Shown here: positions 28,420 to 35,752 of the stretch, one piece after another
How positions within the stretch are numbered: the first letter of the stretch is position 1
How the letters are laid out: the number at the start of each line of letters is the position of its first letter
NCBI GenBank assembly: GCA_030431255.1
Contig: JAUIJL010000004.1
Span: 1 to 64,000 of the forward strand
Reading direction: 5' to 3'
DNA from: Thermoanaerobaculia bacterium
GTDB lineage: Bacteria > Acidobacteriota > Thermoanaerobaculia > Multivoradales > J023
DNA: 64,000 nucleotides
Made by a program: the position numbers and the translations under genes
The notes under the pieces: generated by a model
What the model saw: the letters and a program-made list of their open reading frames with translations, nothing else
Told to the model about the DNA's origin: nothing
The model's database searches: none

Positions 28420-29529
28420 TCACCCAGCCGAGCCGGCGCCTTGGCTCCACTGCACCAGGGCCTCCGCAAGAACGCGGATCGCCAGCACATATTCCTCGAG
28501 GCTCAGATGCTCTCTGGGGGTGTGATCCAACGAGGAATCCCCGGGACCATAGGCGAGGATCGGGCATCGCCATGTCGGTGCCACGACATTCATGTCGGAG
28601 GTTCCGGTTTTATATTTCAAAGTAGGTCGAGCCCGCGCCACCCTTCGGATGGCCGCGCAGAAGGAAGCCGGCCACGGCTGTCTTCGCTCTTCCACCCACG
28701 GCACCTCATGACCCGAGGCTTCGAGCTCGGCACCGGGCATGAGATCCCGTAGGCAGTCTTCCAACTGCTTGGGCTCCAGGGCCGGCGGCAATCGAAATCC
28801 GAACGTAGCCCGGCACAGCTCTTCATCGGCCAGCCGCTCGCTCCGGATGCTCTGCAGCTCGATTTGAAGCCGACCAAAGATTCCGTCCACGCCTTGATTG
28901 TGCTCGGCGGCAAACGCTTCCACGCGATTCCAATCCCGAACCACCAGCGCGCTCGCCGTGGGCTCGGGCCCGGCGGAATGGGAGGTCGGGCACCGACGCA
29001 CTACGCGCATCAAGAGCCGTCCTTTGTATCCCAAGGTCACGGCTTGAGCGCCACTGGGCTCGCCGATGACACAGACATCGGGGCAGAGCTGCTCGGCGAT
29101 GTGGCGGGCACCCTTGGAGGACGACACCTCCTCCTCCACGGCCCCGACCACCGTCAGGCGAAGATCCATGGCATCGAAATCCGGCCGCCGGGCCAGCTCC
29201 GAGACGGCCATGACGAAGGTGGCCAAAGGCCCCTTGGCGTCCACCGCGCCGCGCCCGAAAAGCAAGCCGTCTCGGATCTCCACCGGCGGCCCGCCCGGCA
29301 CCGTATCCATGTGGCCGAGCAACACCACATGTTTAGAGCCGCTGCCGACCGTGCCGACCGCGTTGCCCGCCCGGTCGATGTGGCTGTCGAGGCCGAGCGC
29401 CGCCATGCGCTCCACCAAGAATTCGGCGATCTCCCCCTCGTGCCGGCTCTCGCTGCGAATCGACACCATGGTGTGCAGAAGGGAGATCGCCTCCGCTTCG
29501 GTCACGTCTTGCAGGTTTGAGTGGGTCAT
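28420..29529 (-). CDS. lysK: LysW-lysine/ornithine hydrolase (M20 peptidase)
   Basis: A 369-residue metal hydrolase of the M20/ArgE-DapE family. It releases lysine or ornithine from the LysW carrier in the last step of the pathway. Motifs are LLGHMDTVPGGPPVE with metal-binding His/Asp, LLFGRGAVDAKGPLA, the catalytic pair in VGAVEEEVSSSKGA, and GEPSGAQAVTLGYKGRL, the classic LysK stretch. Near the end KTGTSDMNVVAP and YGPGDSSLDHTPREH complete the metal site. The start at 29529 overlaps the lysJ stop as ATGA. It is the last gene of the cluster. Confidence 0.93.
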   Translation of the reverse strand: MTHSNLQDVTEAEAISLLHTMVSIRSESRHEGEIAEFLVERMAALGLDSHIDRAGNAVGTVGSGSKHVVLLGHMDTVPGGPPVEIRDGLLFGRGAVDAKGPLATFVMAVSELARRPDFDAMDLRLTVVGAVEEEVSSSKGARHIAEQLCPDVCVIGEPSGAQAVTLGYKGRLLMRVVRRCPTSHSAGPEPTASALVVRDWNRVEAFAAEHNQGVDGIFGRLQIELQSIRSERLADEELCRATFGFRLPPALEPKQLEDCLRDLMPGAELEASGHEVPWVEERRQPWPASFCAAIRRVARARPTLKYKTGTSDMNVVAPTWRCPILAYGPGDSSLDHTPREHLSLEEYVLAIRVLAEALVQWSQGAGSAG

Positions 29530-30737
29530 GGCGCGTCCAACCCACGGATGTGCTCCACCACTCGCTCGATCACCCAACGCCAATCCCCTTCGTCGATCAC
29601 CAGCGGCGGCAACAGGCGAGCCACCGTCGGTCCCGCGGACAACGCCAAGATGCCGTCTTCCGCCAATCGGCTCAGCAGTCGGCCGCTTCGCTGTCGAAGC
29701 TCAACTCCGATCATCAGCCCCATGCCTCGGATTTCCCGGACGGCGGTTTGCCCCGTCAGATCCTGGCGAAGCCGATCGAGGGCCCATTCCCCGAGCTCCC
29801 GGGAGCGGGTGATCAGATCCTCCTGCTCGAGGGTGTCGAGGGTCGCTGACGACACCGCGCACGCCAGCGGATTTCCGCCGAAGGTCGAGCCGTGGGATCC
29901 GGCGGCGAAGGGCGGCAAACCTCGGCGAATGGCCAGGGCTCCCATGGGAAATCCTCCGGCGATGCCCTTGCCCAAGGCCGCCAAATCCGGTCCGTCGGTC
30001 GCTTGGCCCGGTGAGCCGTCGAGCCAGTGGTGGTGGGCCAGCCAGCTGCCGGCCCGGCCGAACCCGGTCTGGACCTCGTCCACCACCCAAAGAATTCCGT
30101 GGGCATCGCAGAGATTCCTTAGGCCGGGCAGATAGTCGTCGTCCGGCACCCGAACCCCGCCTTCCCCTTGGATCGGCTCGACGATCAACGCCGCCACCTC
30201 GGAGTCGAGGGCTTGCGCCGCCGCTTCGAGATCGCCGAAAGGAATGTGCGCGACCCCGGGAATCAAGGGCTCGAAAGGACGACGGTAGCGGGGCTCCCAG
30301 GTGGCGGAAAGGGCACCCAGCGTGCGCCCGTGGAATCCTCGCTTGGCGGCGACGATCCGGCTGCGGCCCGTGGCTGAACGGGCGTATTTGATCGCCGCCT
30401 CCACCGCTTCGGTGCCTGAGTTGCACAGGAAGAAGCGCTCGAAACCTGTGACCTCGGCGAGCCGTTCCAAAAGCCGCCCCCGCACCTCCGAGCCGAAGGA
30501 CGTCGGGCACGAGACCAGCAGATCGCCTTGGCGCGTCAGCGCCCGGGTCCAAGCAGGGTGTGCATGACCCAAGCAGGCCGCGCCGTGACCGGCCACGCAA
30601 TCCACGTAGGTGCGCCCCGTGGAATCCTCCACCCGGGCGCCACGGCCGTGGGTCAAGGTGATGCCCCTGGACGGATAACCTCCCGCCCCATGGCGCTGCT
30701 CGAGGTCCATGGGCGCGGTAGCCGTTAGAACGCTCAT
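29526..30737 (-). CDS. lysJ: LysW-semialdehyde aminotransferase
   Basis: A 403-residue class-III PLP aminotransferase of the ArgD/LysJ type. It aminates the LysW-bound aminoadipate (or glutamate) semialdehyde. Visible marks are GHGAACLGHAHPAWTRAL, FLCNSGTEAVEAAIKYAR, HGRTLGALSATWEPRYR, LIVEPIQGEGGVRVPD, VVDEVQTGFGRAGSW and the PLP lysine in LAALGKGIAGGFPMGAL. The start at 30737 overlaps the lysZ stop as ATGA; an upstream extension to 30806 would run into lysZ. ArgD itself has the same motifs, so the LysW specificity comes from the cluster. Confidence 0.92.
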   Translation of the reverse strand: MSVLTATAPMDLEQRHGAGGYPSRGITLTHGRGARVEDSTGRTYVDCVAGHGAACLGHAHPAWTRALTRQGDLLVSCPTSFGSEVRGRLLERLAEVTGFERFFLCNSGTEAVEAAIKYARSATGRSRIVAAKRGFHGRTLGALSATWEPRYRRPFEPLIPGVAHIPFGDLEAAAQALDSEVAALIVEPIQGEGGVRVPDDDYLPGLRNLCDAHGILWVVDEVQTGFGRAGSWLAHHHWLDGSPGQATDGPDLAALGKGIAGGFPMGALAIRRGLPPFAAGSHGSTFGGNPLACAVSSATLDTLEQEDLITRSRELGEWALDRLRQDLTGQTAVREIRGMGLMIGVELRQRSGRLLSRLAEDGILALSAGPTVARLLPPLVIDEGDWRWVIERVVEHIRGLDAP

Positions 30738-31537
30738 GAGATCACCGTCCCTTGCCCCGACATCACACCGGTCAGCGGATTCTCGCGATGGCTGGCGCCG
30801 ATCCAAACCCGGCCGACCCCGCCGTCCAACGCTTCCTCGGCGGCCTTGAGCTTGATGCGCATCCGTCCCTCGGCCCAGCTGCGACCGGCTTCCGCCAAAT
30901 CCGCCCGCGCCAGACGCCCGACGCGGGTCGACGGATCCCCGGCCCGGCGGTAGAGACCGTCAGCGCCGGTCAACAGCACCAACGACTCCGCGCCCAAGGC
31001 ACGGGCGATGGCCGCGGCGGCGCGATCTCCGTCCACATTGACCATCTCCCCCTCCTCGGAGAGCGCCGGCGGCGAGACCACCGGCAGAAAGCCGCCGGCG
31101 ATCAAACCGCGCAGCAAATCCGCGTTGACCCCATCGATGGTGCCCGTGTAATCGTCGCGCAGCACCGTGGTTCGCCCGTTTTCTTTCACCCGAATCGCTT
31201 TCTTGCGGCGTGCCGTCAGCAGGCGGCCGTCCAGACCCGAAAGCCCCAAGGCGTTGACGCCGCGCCGCTGCAGGGATTCCACGATCCGCTTGTTGACGTC
31301 GCCCGCGCAGACCATGGCGAAGGTCAAGGCGGTCTGCCGATCCGTGCGGCGGCTGGTATAGCCGGAAGGCGAGGTCACGAATCGCGGCGGGCGCCCCAGG
31401 GCGGTGGAGACCTCCCCCACCCGCTGCGAGCCGCCGTGCACCAGAACCCAGGGACGACCGCCCCAGGACCGTGCGATATCTTCGATCAGGGGCTCCAGCG
31501 CATTGCCTTCACCCCCTCCAATTTTGATCACCAACAT
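30734..31537 (-). CDS. lysZ: LysW-aminoadipate/glutamate kinase
   Basis: A 267-residue amino-acid kinase of the ArgB/LysZ family that phosphorylates the side-chain carboxylate of the LysW-bound substrate. Motifs are LVIKIGGGEGNALEPL, VLVHGGSQRVGEVSTALG, FVTSPSGYTSRRTD (the LysZ-type substrate loop), VVSPPALSEEGEMVNVDGD and LVLLTGADGLY. It is about the size of bacterial LysZ. The start ATG at 31537 has a GGAG site 8 bases upstream; the frame stays open to 32317, but that part lies over lysY. It sits between lysY and lysJ. Confidence 0.93.
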   Translation of the reverse strand: MLVIKIGGGEGNALEPLIEDIARSWGGRPWVLVHGGSQRVGEVSTALGRPPRFVTSPSGYTSRRTDRQTALTFAMVCAGDVNKRIVESLQRRGVNALGLSGLDGRLLTARRKKAIRVKENGRTTVLRDDYTGTIDGVNADLLRGLIAGGFLPVVSPPALSEEGEMVNVDGDRAAAAIARALGAESLVLLTGADGLYRRAGDPSTRVGRLARADLAEAGRSWAEGRMRIKLKAAEEALDGGVGRVWIGASHRENPLTGVMSGQGTVIS

Positions 31538-31569
31538 GGTTTTCTCCGTCGTCTTAGAGCGTGGAAAGG

Positions 31570-32706
31570 TCAGCAGGGATGCAAACCGGCGAATTCCAGC
31601 CCGGTGGTCTCGGCAAAGCCGCGGGTTACATTGAGGGCTTGGATCGCGCTTCCCGCCGCGCCTTTCACCAGGTTGTCGAGGGCCGAGATCACCACCAGCC
31701 GACGACCGTGGTCGTCGAGTCGCCAGCCGATGTCGCAGAAATTGGTGCCGGCCAAAATCTTGGGCTCCGGCAATCGATAGAGACCCCGCTTTTCGTTCAC
31801 GATGCGCACGAAGGGCTCTCGGCCGTAGGCTCGGCGGAACAATCGCCAGAGATCCTTGTCCTCCACCTCTCGGTTGAGGAAAACGTGATGGGTGGCGAGC
31901 ACCCCTCGAACCGCCTCGATGGCGGTGGCGGAGAAGAAGAGCTGATCGTCGTCGAGCCCGAGCTGTTGGTGGATCTCCGCTTGGTGTCGGTGGCCGACGG
32001 GCGCGAAGGAACGGACCGCGCCGGAGCGTTCCGGATGGTGGGTCGCGGCGGAGGCTTGCGCCCCACCCTCGCTCGACCCCACCTTCACCTCCACCACCAC
32101 CCGGTCGATCCAACCCGCTTGGGCTAGGGGCCAGAGCGCCAAATTGACCGCCGTGGCGTTGCAGCCCACGCCGCTGATCAGGCGTGCCCCCACGAGCCGA
32201 TCCCGCTCGAGCTCCGGCAGCCCGTAGACGAAACGCTCCCGCCAAGGGCCGTCCACATCCCGTCCGTACCACCGTCGATGGGCATCTGGACATCTCAGGC
32301 GGAAGTCCGCGGAGCAATCGATGACCGTGTCCGCCAGCTCCGCGAAACGCCCCATGTGGGACGAACCTCGGCCGTGGGGCAGGCAGAGAAAGAGGACGTC
32401 ACACGCCTCGAGATCGTCGATCGACTGAAATTTGAGCGGTCCATGGGCTCCGACACCGGGTGACGGCCGGTGGTTGGGATGCACCGTGTGGGCGAATCGA
32501 CCGGCCAAGCGCTCCGAGGTCAGCTGCGCCACTTCGAGGTGGGGATGACCGGCGGCCAGCCGCAACAGCTCACCGCCGACGTAACCGGATCCGCCGACGA
32601 TCGACACCCGCAACACCTCCGGGGTGCTCCGACTTCTCGGCTGCGCGGTCTCCGATGCCTCCGGTGCGGAGGCCGAGCTTTGTTCCGCAACCGCCGTATT
32701 CAGCAT
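31570..32706 (-). CDS. lysY: LysW-semialdehyde dehydrogenase (ArgC-like)
   Basis: A 378-residue NADP-dependent reductase of the ArgC/LysY type. It turns the acyl phosphate on LysW into the semialdehyde. The NADP site is [18 protein letters not shown], the catalytic Cys is in [17 protein letters not shown], and [20 protein letters not shown] and EILAGTN-like stretches are family marks. An N-terminal tail of about 30 residues (Ser/Ala-rich) precedes the Rossmann fold and is longer than usual. The start at 32706 overlaps the end of lysX by 7 bases. In ArgC the substrate is an acetylglutamyl phosphate; here LysW context replaces the acetyl group. Confidence 0.93.
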   Translation of the reverse strand: MLNTAVAEQSSASAPEASETAQPRSRSTPEVLRVSIVGGSGYVGGELLRLAAGHPHLEVAQLTSERLAGRFAHTVHPNHRPSPGVGAHGPLKFQSIDDLEACDVLFLCLPHGRGSSHMGRFAELADTVIDCSADFRLRCPDAHRRWYGRDVDGPWRERFVYGLPELERDRLVGARLISGVGCNATAVNLALWPLAQAGWIDRVVVEVKVGSSEGGAQASAATHHPERSGAVRSFAPVGHRHQAEIHQQLGLDDDQLFFSATAIEAVRGVLATHHVFLNREVEDKDLWRLFRRAYGREPFVRIVNEKRGLYRLPEPKILAGTNFCDIGWRLDDHGRRLVVISALDNLVKGAAGSAIQALNVTRGFAETTGLEFAGLHPC

Positions 32707-33773
32707 GGCACCGGTACCTCCACCTCGACGGTTGGAGCCGTCGGAGCCGTCGGAGCCGTCGGAGCCGTCGGCATCTCGACGTCCTGCGCCGATGACACCG
32801 ACACCGAAGGCGCCCGGCTTGGGGACACAGGGCTTGGGGACACAGGGCTTGGAGACACAGGGCTTGGGGACACGAACAACGGAGGAGGGCTAGGCAGCAG
32901 CTCGCTCGCCTCCCGGGTCTCGATCGCGCCTTGGGCGGTGGCGATGACGTAGTCGATCATGCGAGCGGGAATATCGACCCCGGTGGGCTCGATGGAATTG
33001 CGGAATTCCATGGTCGAGTTGACCTCGTTGACCAACAACCCACGCTCCGATTCGAAAACGTCCACCGCCACCATGCCGCCGCCCACCGCCCGGGCCGCCG
33101 CCCGGCATAAGACCCCGAGGTCCTCGTCCACCGGTCGCACCGACGCTCGCCCTCCGCGAGCCGTGTTGGTGATCCAATGCTCGGAGCTGCGCTCGATGGC
33201 ACAGAGGGTCCGCCCTCCGACCACGAAGGCCCGCAGATCACGGCCGGGTTTCTCCACGTGCTCTTGGATGTAAAAGATGCCGTGTTGGGGCCCGCCCAGG
33301 GTCGCTTTGTGCTCGAGAATCGCCTCGGCGGCGTCGCGATCCCCGACCCGGGCCAGCAACCGCCCCCAAGAGCCCACGGCGGGTTTGAGCACCACGGGAA
33401 AGCCGAGCTCGGACATGGCGGCCAGGGCCGACTCCCCATGGGCCGCCACCCGATACCGCGGCTGGGGCACACCGGCGCGGGACAAAGCCAAGGAGGTGGC
33501 CACCTTGTCGCCACACAGGCGGGTCACCGCCGACGAGTTGACGGTGGCGACCCCGAGACTCTCGAAGAAGCCAAGGGCCGTCAGGGCCCGGCTGTGGGAT
33601 ACGGAGCGATCAAAGACCGCGTCGAGTCGACGCCAACGCTCCGCATCCTCGGGCCTGAAGATCAGATCCTGGTGATAGATCAGCTCCACATTCACGTGGG
33701 AGCGTCTTTCCAGCTCCCGAATCAATAGTTTTTCCTCGGCTCGAATGCGATCGACCAACATTCCGATTCTCAT
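32700..33773 (-). CDS. lysX: LysW ligase with a repetitive C-terminal tail
   Basis: A 357-residue ATP-grasp enzyme. It ligates the amino group of aminoadipate or glutamate to the C-terminal Glu of LysW. The core of about 285 residues has [62 protein letters not shown] and [12 protein letters not shown], all typical of LysX/ArgX. LysX is normally about 280 residues. Here about 70 more follow, low in complexity: PSPVS repeated about four times and TAP about four times, encoded by 15-bp and 9-bp DNA repeats. The tail is probably dispensable. I could not decide lysine or arginine specificity from sequence alone. Confidence 0.92.
   Translation of the reverse strand: MRIGMLVDRIRAEEKLLIRELERRSHVNVELIYHQDLIFRPEDAERWRRLDAVFDRSVSHSRALTALGFFESLGVATVNSSAVTRLCGDKVATSLALSRAGVPQPRYRVAAHGESALAAMSELGFPVVLKPAVGSWGRLLARVGDRDAAEAILEHKATLGGPQHGIFYIQEHVEKPGRDLRAFVVGGRTLCAIERSSEHWITNTARGGRASVRPVDEDLGVLCRAAARAVGGGMVAVDVFESERGLLVNEVNSTMEFRNSIEPTGVDIPARMIDYVIATAQGAIETREASELLPSPPPLFVSPSPVSPSPVSPSPVSPSRAPSVSVSSAQDVEMPTAPTAPTAPTAPTVEVEVPVPC
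32734..32769. repeat. Four 9-bp tandem repeats in the lysX 3' end
   Basis: Unit GGAGCCGTC, four perfect copies. On the minus strand it encodes the Thr-Ala-Pro repeats of the LysX tail, so changes of copy number keep the frame. Confidence 0.95.
32816..32875. repeat. Four 15-bp tandem repeats in the lysX 3' end
   Basis: Units GGCTTGGGGACACAG, GGCTTGGGGACACAG, GGCTTGGAGACACAG and GGCTTGGGGACACGA. They encode the Pro-Ser-Pro-Val-Ser tail of LysX. The unit shares about 10 of 15 bases with the repeat at 25284 (GGCTCGGAGACCATC). Confidence 0.93.
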
Positions 33774-34032
33774 GATCCTGCTCCTTGTTTAATTTGGTTC
33801 CGTCCAAAAACAGATTCTCTGTGGGTCGGCGCGGCGCCCTGCGCGCGTCGCTACGAGCTCGCGCCACCACTGGCTTGCCGTTGCAAGCTGCTGATGTGGT
33901 GGGCCTTAGACCGATTCAACGGATGAATCGCTCAGACAAGCTTCGCTGCCGTGCTCGGCGCGCGCCGCGCCTTCCAGATCCTCGAAAACGCCAGAACTGG
34001 ATGGGTTCTAATTAGGTTTGATCCAGAACGAC
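33774..34032. other. lysW-lysX intergenic gap
   Basis: A 259-base stretch with a GGAG ribosome site for lysX (about 33779-33785) and GC-rich palindromic DNA near 33826-33848 (GGCGCGGCGCCCTGCGCGC). I see no gene. It may hold a processing or attenuation site between lysW, needed in excess, and the enzymes. Confidence 0.4.
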
Positions 34033-34263
34033 TTATTCGCCCCAGTCTTCTTCCACTTCCGGAGCGAGCTCGACGGCCACCGGATCGATGGCGACCACTT
34101 CCAGCTCGGCTCCGCAATCGGCGCAGGGCAGGATCTCGTGCAGCATGGGGTTTTGGTCGAAGGTCACCTCGGCACAGCATTCCGGGCATTCCGGAGCCAT
34201 GCCCGGGACCTCGCTGGGGTTGCTGTGGGCGTCGGCGGTTTGGGTGATGGCGGTAGTCGTCAT
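34033..34263 (-). CDS. lysW: LysW amino-group carrier protein
   Basis: A 76-residue acidic carrier protein. It holds the biosynthetic intermediate on its C-terminal glutamate throughout the LysX-Z-Y-J-K steps. The zinc site is CPECCAEVTF and LPCADCGAELEV, and the C-terminus is the hallmark EDWGE. LysW proteins are usually about 54 residues, so about 20 extra precede the first Cys pair (Thr/Ala-rich). ATG at 34263 has GGAG 9 bases upstream. A 259-base gap separates it from lysX and a strong terminator lies just upstream, so lysW begins the transcription unit. This protein confirms the whole pathway. Confidence 0.95.
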   Translation of the reverse strand: MTTTAITQTADAHSNPSEVPGMAPECPECCAEVTFDQNPMLHEILPCADCGAELEVVAIDPVAVELAPEVEEDWGE

Positions 34264-34340
34264 GGTTTGCTCCAATCTGTTAAACGTCTCGTGAACAGTG
34301 CTTTGTTGGGTTTCGAGGGCGAAGCGAGGCTTCAAGCCAC

Positions 34341-34386
34341 AAAAAAAAAACGCCGGCTCCCTACTCAGGGGCCGGCGTTTTTTCGT
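34341..34386. terminator. Strong intrinsic terminator (both strands)
   Basis: Ten A, then hairpin CGCCGGCTCC / GGGGCCGGCG with a 7-base loop (one G-T pair), then six T. On the minus strand it gives a hairpin followed by a T10 run, 24 bases after the small ORF at 34405-34581. It isolates lysW from upstream transcription. Confidence 0.88.
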
Positions 34387-34404
34387 TTGCGATGTGGCGT
34401 GCTG

Positions 34405-34581
34405 CTAAACGAATAGTCGTTCCCCTGGATCAGGCTTGATCTTCTTCTCGGCCTTCTTCTTCTCGATCTTCTTCTTGCTTTCCAGACACAGCTCCGCCAC
34501 ACACGACACCGCGATCATCGGATCCATTCCGAGGGCGGTGGCGGTCGAGCGGTGGTTGGGAAGCAGTTTGAAGCGGCTCAT
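34405..34581 (-). CDS. Small Lys-rich protein of unknown function (58 residues)
   Basis: An ORF from ATG 34581 to TAG 34405 encodes 58 residues. The N-terminal half is mixed (MSRFKLLPNHRSTATALG), the middle has two Cys five residues apart (SCVAELCLES), and the tail is a charged run (KKKIEKKKAEKKIKPD) that should form a basic helix. A GGAG sits close upstream, with only 2 bases to the ATG, which is tight. A strong terminator starts 19 bases past the stop, and another hairpin-T-run lies 51 bases upstream, so it looks like a unit of its own. I know no family for it. A role in nucleic-acid binding would be a guess based on charge. Confidence 0.5.
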   Translation of the reverse strand: MSRFKLLPNHRSTATALGMDPMIAVSCVAELCLESKKKIEKKKAEKKIKPDPGERLFV

Positions 34582-34631
34582 ATCTCCATCCGAAAAGCTG
34601 GGATCAGGGGTTGGATTTAGTCCTAAACGCG

Positions 34632-34664
34632 AAAAACCGGCCTCAGGTTCAACCTGGAAGCCGG
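34632..34664 (-). terminator. Minus-strand hairpin terminator with no clear gene
   Basis: Outer stem CCGGC / GCCGG and inner stem CAGGT / ACCTG form a hairpin that on the minus strand is followed by TTTTT. The only minus-strand ORF just upstream is a 30-codon one at 34699-34791, so it ends a short transcript or a small RNA. Confidence 0.6.
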
Positions 34665-34698
34665 CTCGGTAGGTACGATGAATGTGACCAAGCAGAAG

Positions 34699-34791
34699 CT
34701 ATCCAGGCATGGAGCCCGGCTTCTTGGCCTTTCCCTTAGCAACGAAACACGGTGCGACAAGACACGGTGTGGTGGAATTCATCGTTCTCAT
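34699..34791 (-). CDS. Possible 30-residue peptide (uncertain)
   Basis: ATG 34791 to TAG 34699 encodes 30 residues with two Cys (TTPCLVAPCFVAKGK) and a basic end. It is followed within 35 bases by a hairpin and T-run. No good ribosome site is visible, so a non-coding RNA is equally possible. Confidence 0.2.
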   Translation of the reverse strand: MRTMNSTTPCLVAPCFVAKGKAKKPGSMPG

Positions 34792-34981
34792 GACGGCGGG
34801 GAAGCTAACAGACGCTCTTCAACGTGTCAACGTTCCATCTCGCTTCCCCAAAGTGTTCCCGACAGAGACGTGCCCTACAGAGCCGTGCCCAGCTCGGCCC
34901 GCCGTGGTACCGTCTGACCTTGAAGCGGCCCAAGGTGCAAAGGGTCCGTGCATCCGCGTCATTCATCAGGATTCCCAAACC

Positions 34982-35485
34982 ATGGTCACCATCAAACGCT
35001 ATCCCAATCGACGCCTCTACGATTCCCAGCTCAGCTCTTACATCACCCTGGGTGATATCGCCGAACGGGTCCGACGAGCCGAGGACTTTCGGGTCATCGA
35101 CGCCAAATCCGGGCAGGACCTGACCCGGAGAGTGTTGACCCAAGTGGTGCTCGAAGAGGCGCGGCAAGGGGAAGCCGGCCCGCCGGTGGAATTTCTTCGC
35201 CATCTCATATTGGCCTCGGACCCGGACAAGCAGAGCTTTTTGAATTGGTACCTGGGCCAAGCCTTGGAAGCCTATGGACGCATGCAAGCCGATTGGAAGA
35301 CCTCCGCTCCCGAGGTGCCCCTCGCCCCTCGTCGAGCGAGCTCGGATCAGACCGACACCCAGGCCGTCGAGACATCCGAGCCGAAGGCTGGTCAGTCGTC
35401 GAGCAGCCCCGGCAACCTATTGGACGAAATGAACGAGCTGCGTCGGCGGATGGCGGAGATGGAGCAACGGCTCAAGCAGCCCTGA
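34982..35485 (+). CDS. phaR: PhaR-type polyhydroxyalkanoate synthesis regulator
   Basis: A 167-residue protein with the PHB/PHA accumulation regulator DNA-binding domain at its N-terminus: MVTIKRYPNRRLYDSQLSSY, ITLGDIAERVRRAEDFRVID and DLTRRVLTQVVLEEARQG. Residues 110-140 are a Ser/Thr-rich linker and the end is a coiled coil (LLDEMNELRRRMAEMEQRLK). PhaR represses phasin and PHA granule genes and binds PHA. The start is ATG at 34982, because the conserved domain begins there; the frame stays open upstream. No PHA synthase is in the window. In non-PHA producers this family may regulate other targets. Confidence 0.85.
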   Translation: MVTIKRYPNRRLYDSQLSSYITLGDIAERVRRAEDFRVIDAKSGQDLTRRVLTQVVLEEARQGEAGPPVEFLRHLILASDPDKQSFLNWYLGQALEAYGRMQADWKTSAPEVPLAPRRASSDQTDTQAVETSEPKAGQSSSSPGNLLDEMNELRRRMAEMEQRLKQP

Positions 35486-35499
35486 AGAAATCGGCCCAT

Positions 35500-35533
35500 A
35501 AAAAAACACCTCCGGTCGGCCCATGACCGGAGG
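35500..35533 (-). terminator. Terminator of the VanZ-family gene
   Basis: Hairpin CCTCCGGTC / GACCGGAGG with a 7-base loop, followed on the minus strand by GTG and seven T. It is about 220 bases past the VanZ-family stop and converges on the PhaR-type gene. The 35534-35752 gap holds no ORF I trust. Confidence 0.75.
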
Positions 35534-35752
35534 GAGGGAGAGGAAGACCTCGTTGTTCGGATGCGTTCGGTGTCGTGTAGACACCCAACGACCTCTTCCA
35601 TAGTTATATTCGCATATCTTTCTTCGTATGGCAAGAGCAGGTCCATGCTAATGTCGCTGGATCTTAATCCTGAACGAAAGGTCTATGCCGCACACTATGA
35701 TCGCGCAAAGAAGCATTGAAGCTCCCCGAGCTTCAAGCTCTCTCCCTCCTCC

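Larger units (their letters stand above)
34582..34981. other. 400-base gap before the PhaR-type gene
   Basis: It contains a minus-strand hairpin terminator (34632-34664), a possible 30-codon minus-strand ORF (34699-34791), and an imperfect 15-base repeat (ACACGGTG at 34747 and 34762). An open plus-strand frame begins at 34709 and runs into the PhaR-type gene, but its composition is unlike a coding N-terminus. Confidence 0.5.

Noticed and set aside
31538-32317. 260-codon N-terminal extension of lysZ
   Set aside because: Overlaps lysY entirely; LysZ motifs and a good ribosome site begin at 31537.
35500-35533. Orphan minus-strand small RNA terminator
   Set aside because: It can be explained as the distal terminator of the VanZ-family gene on the same strand.
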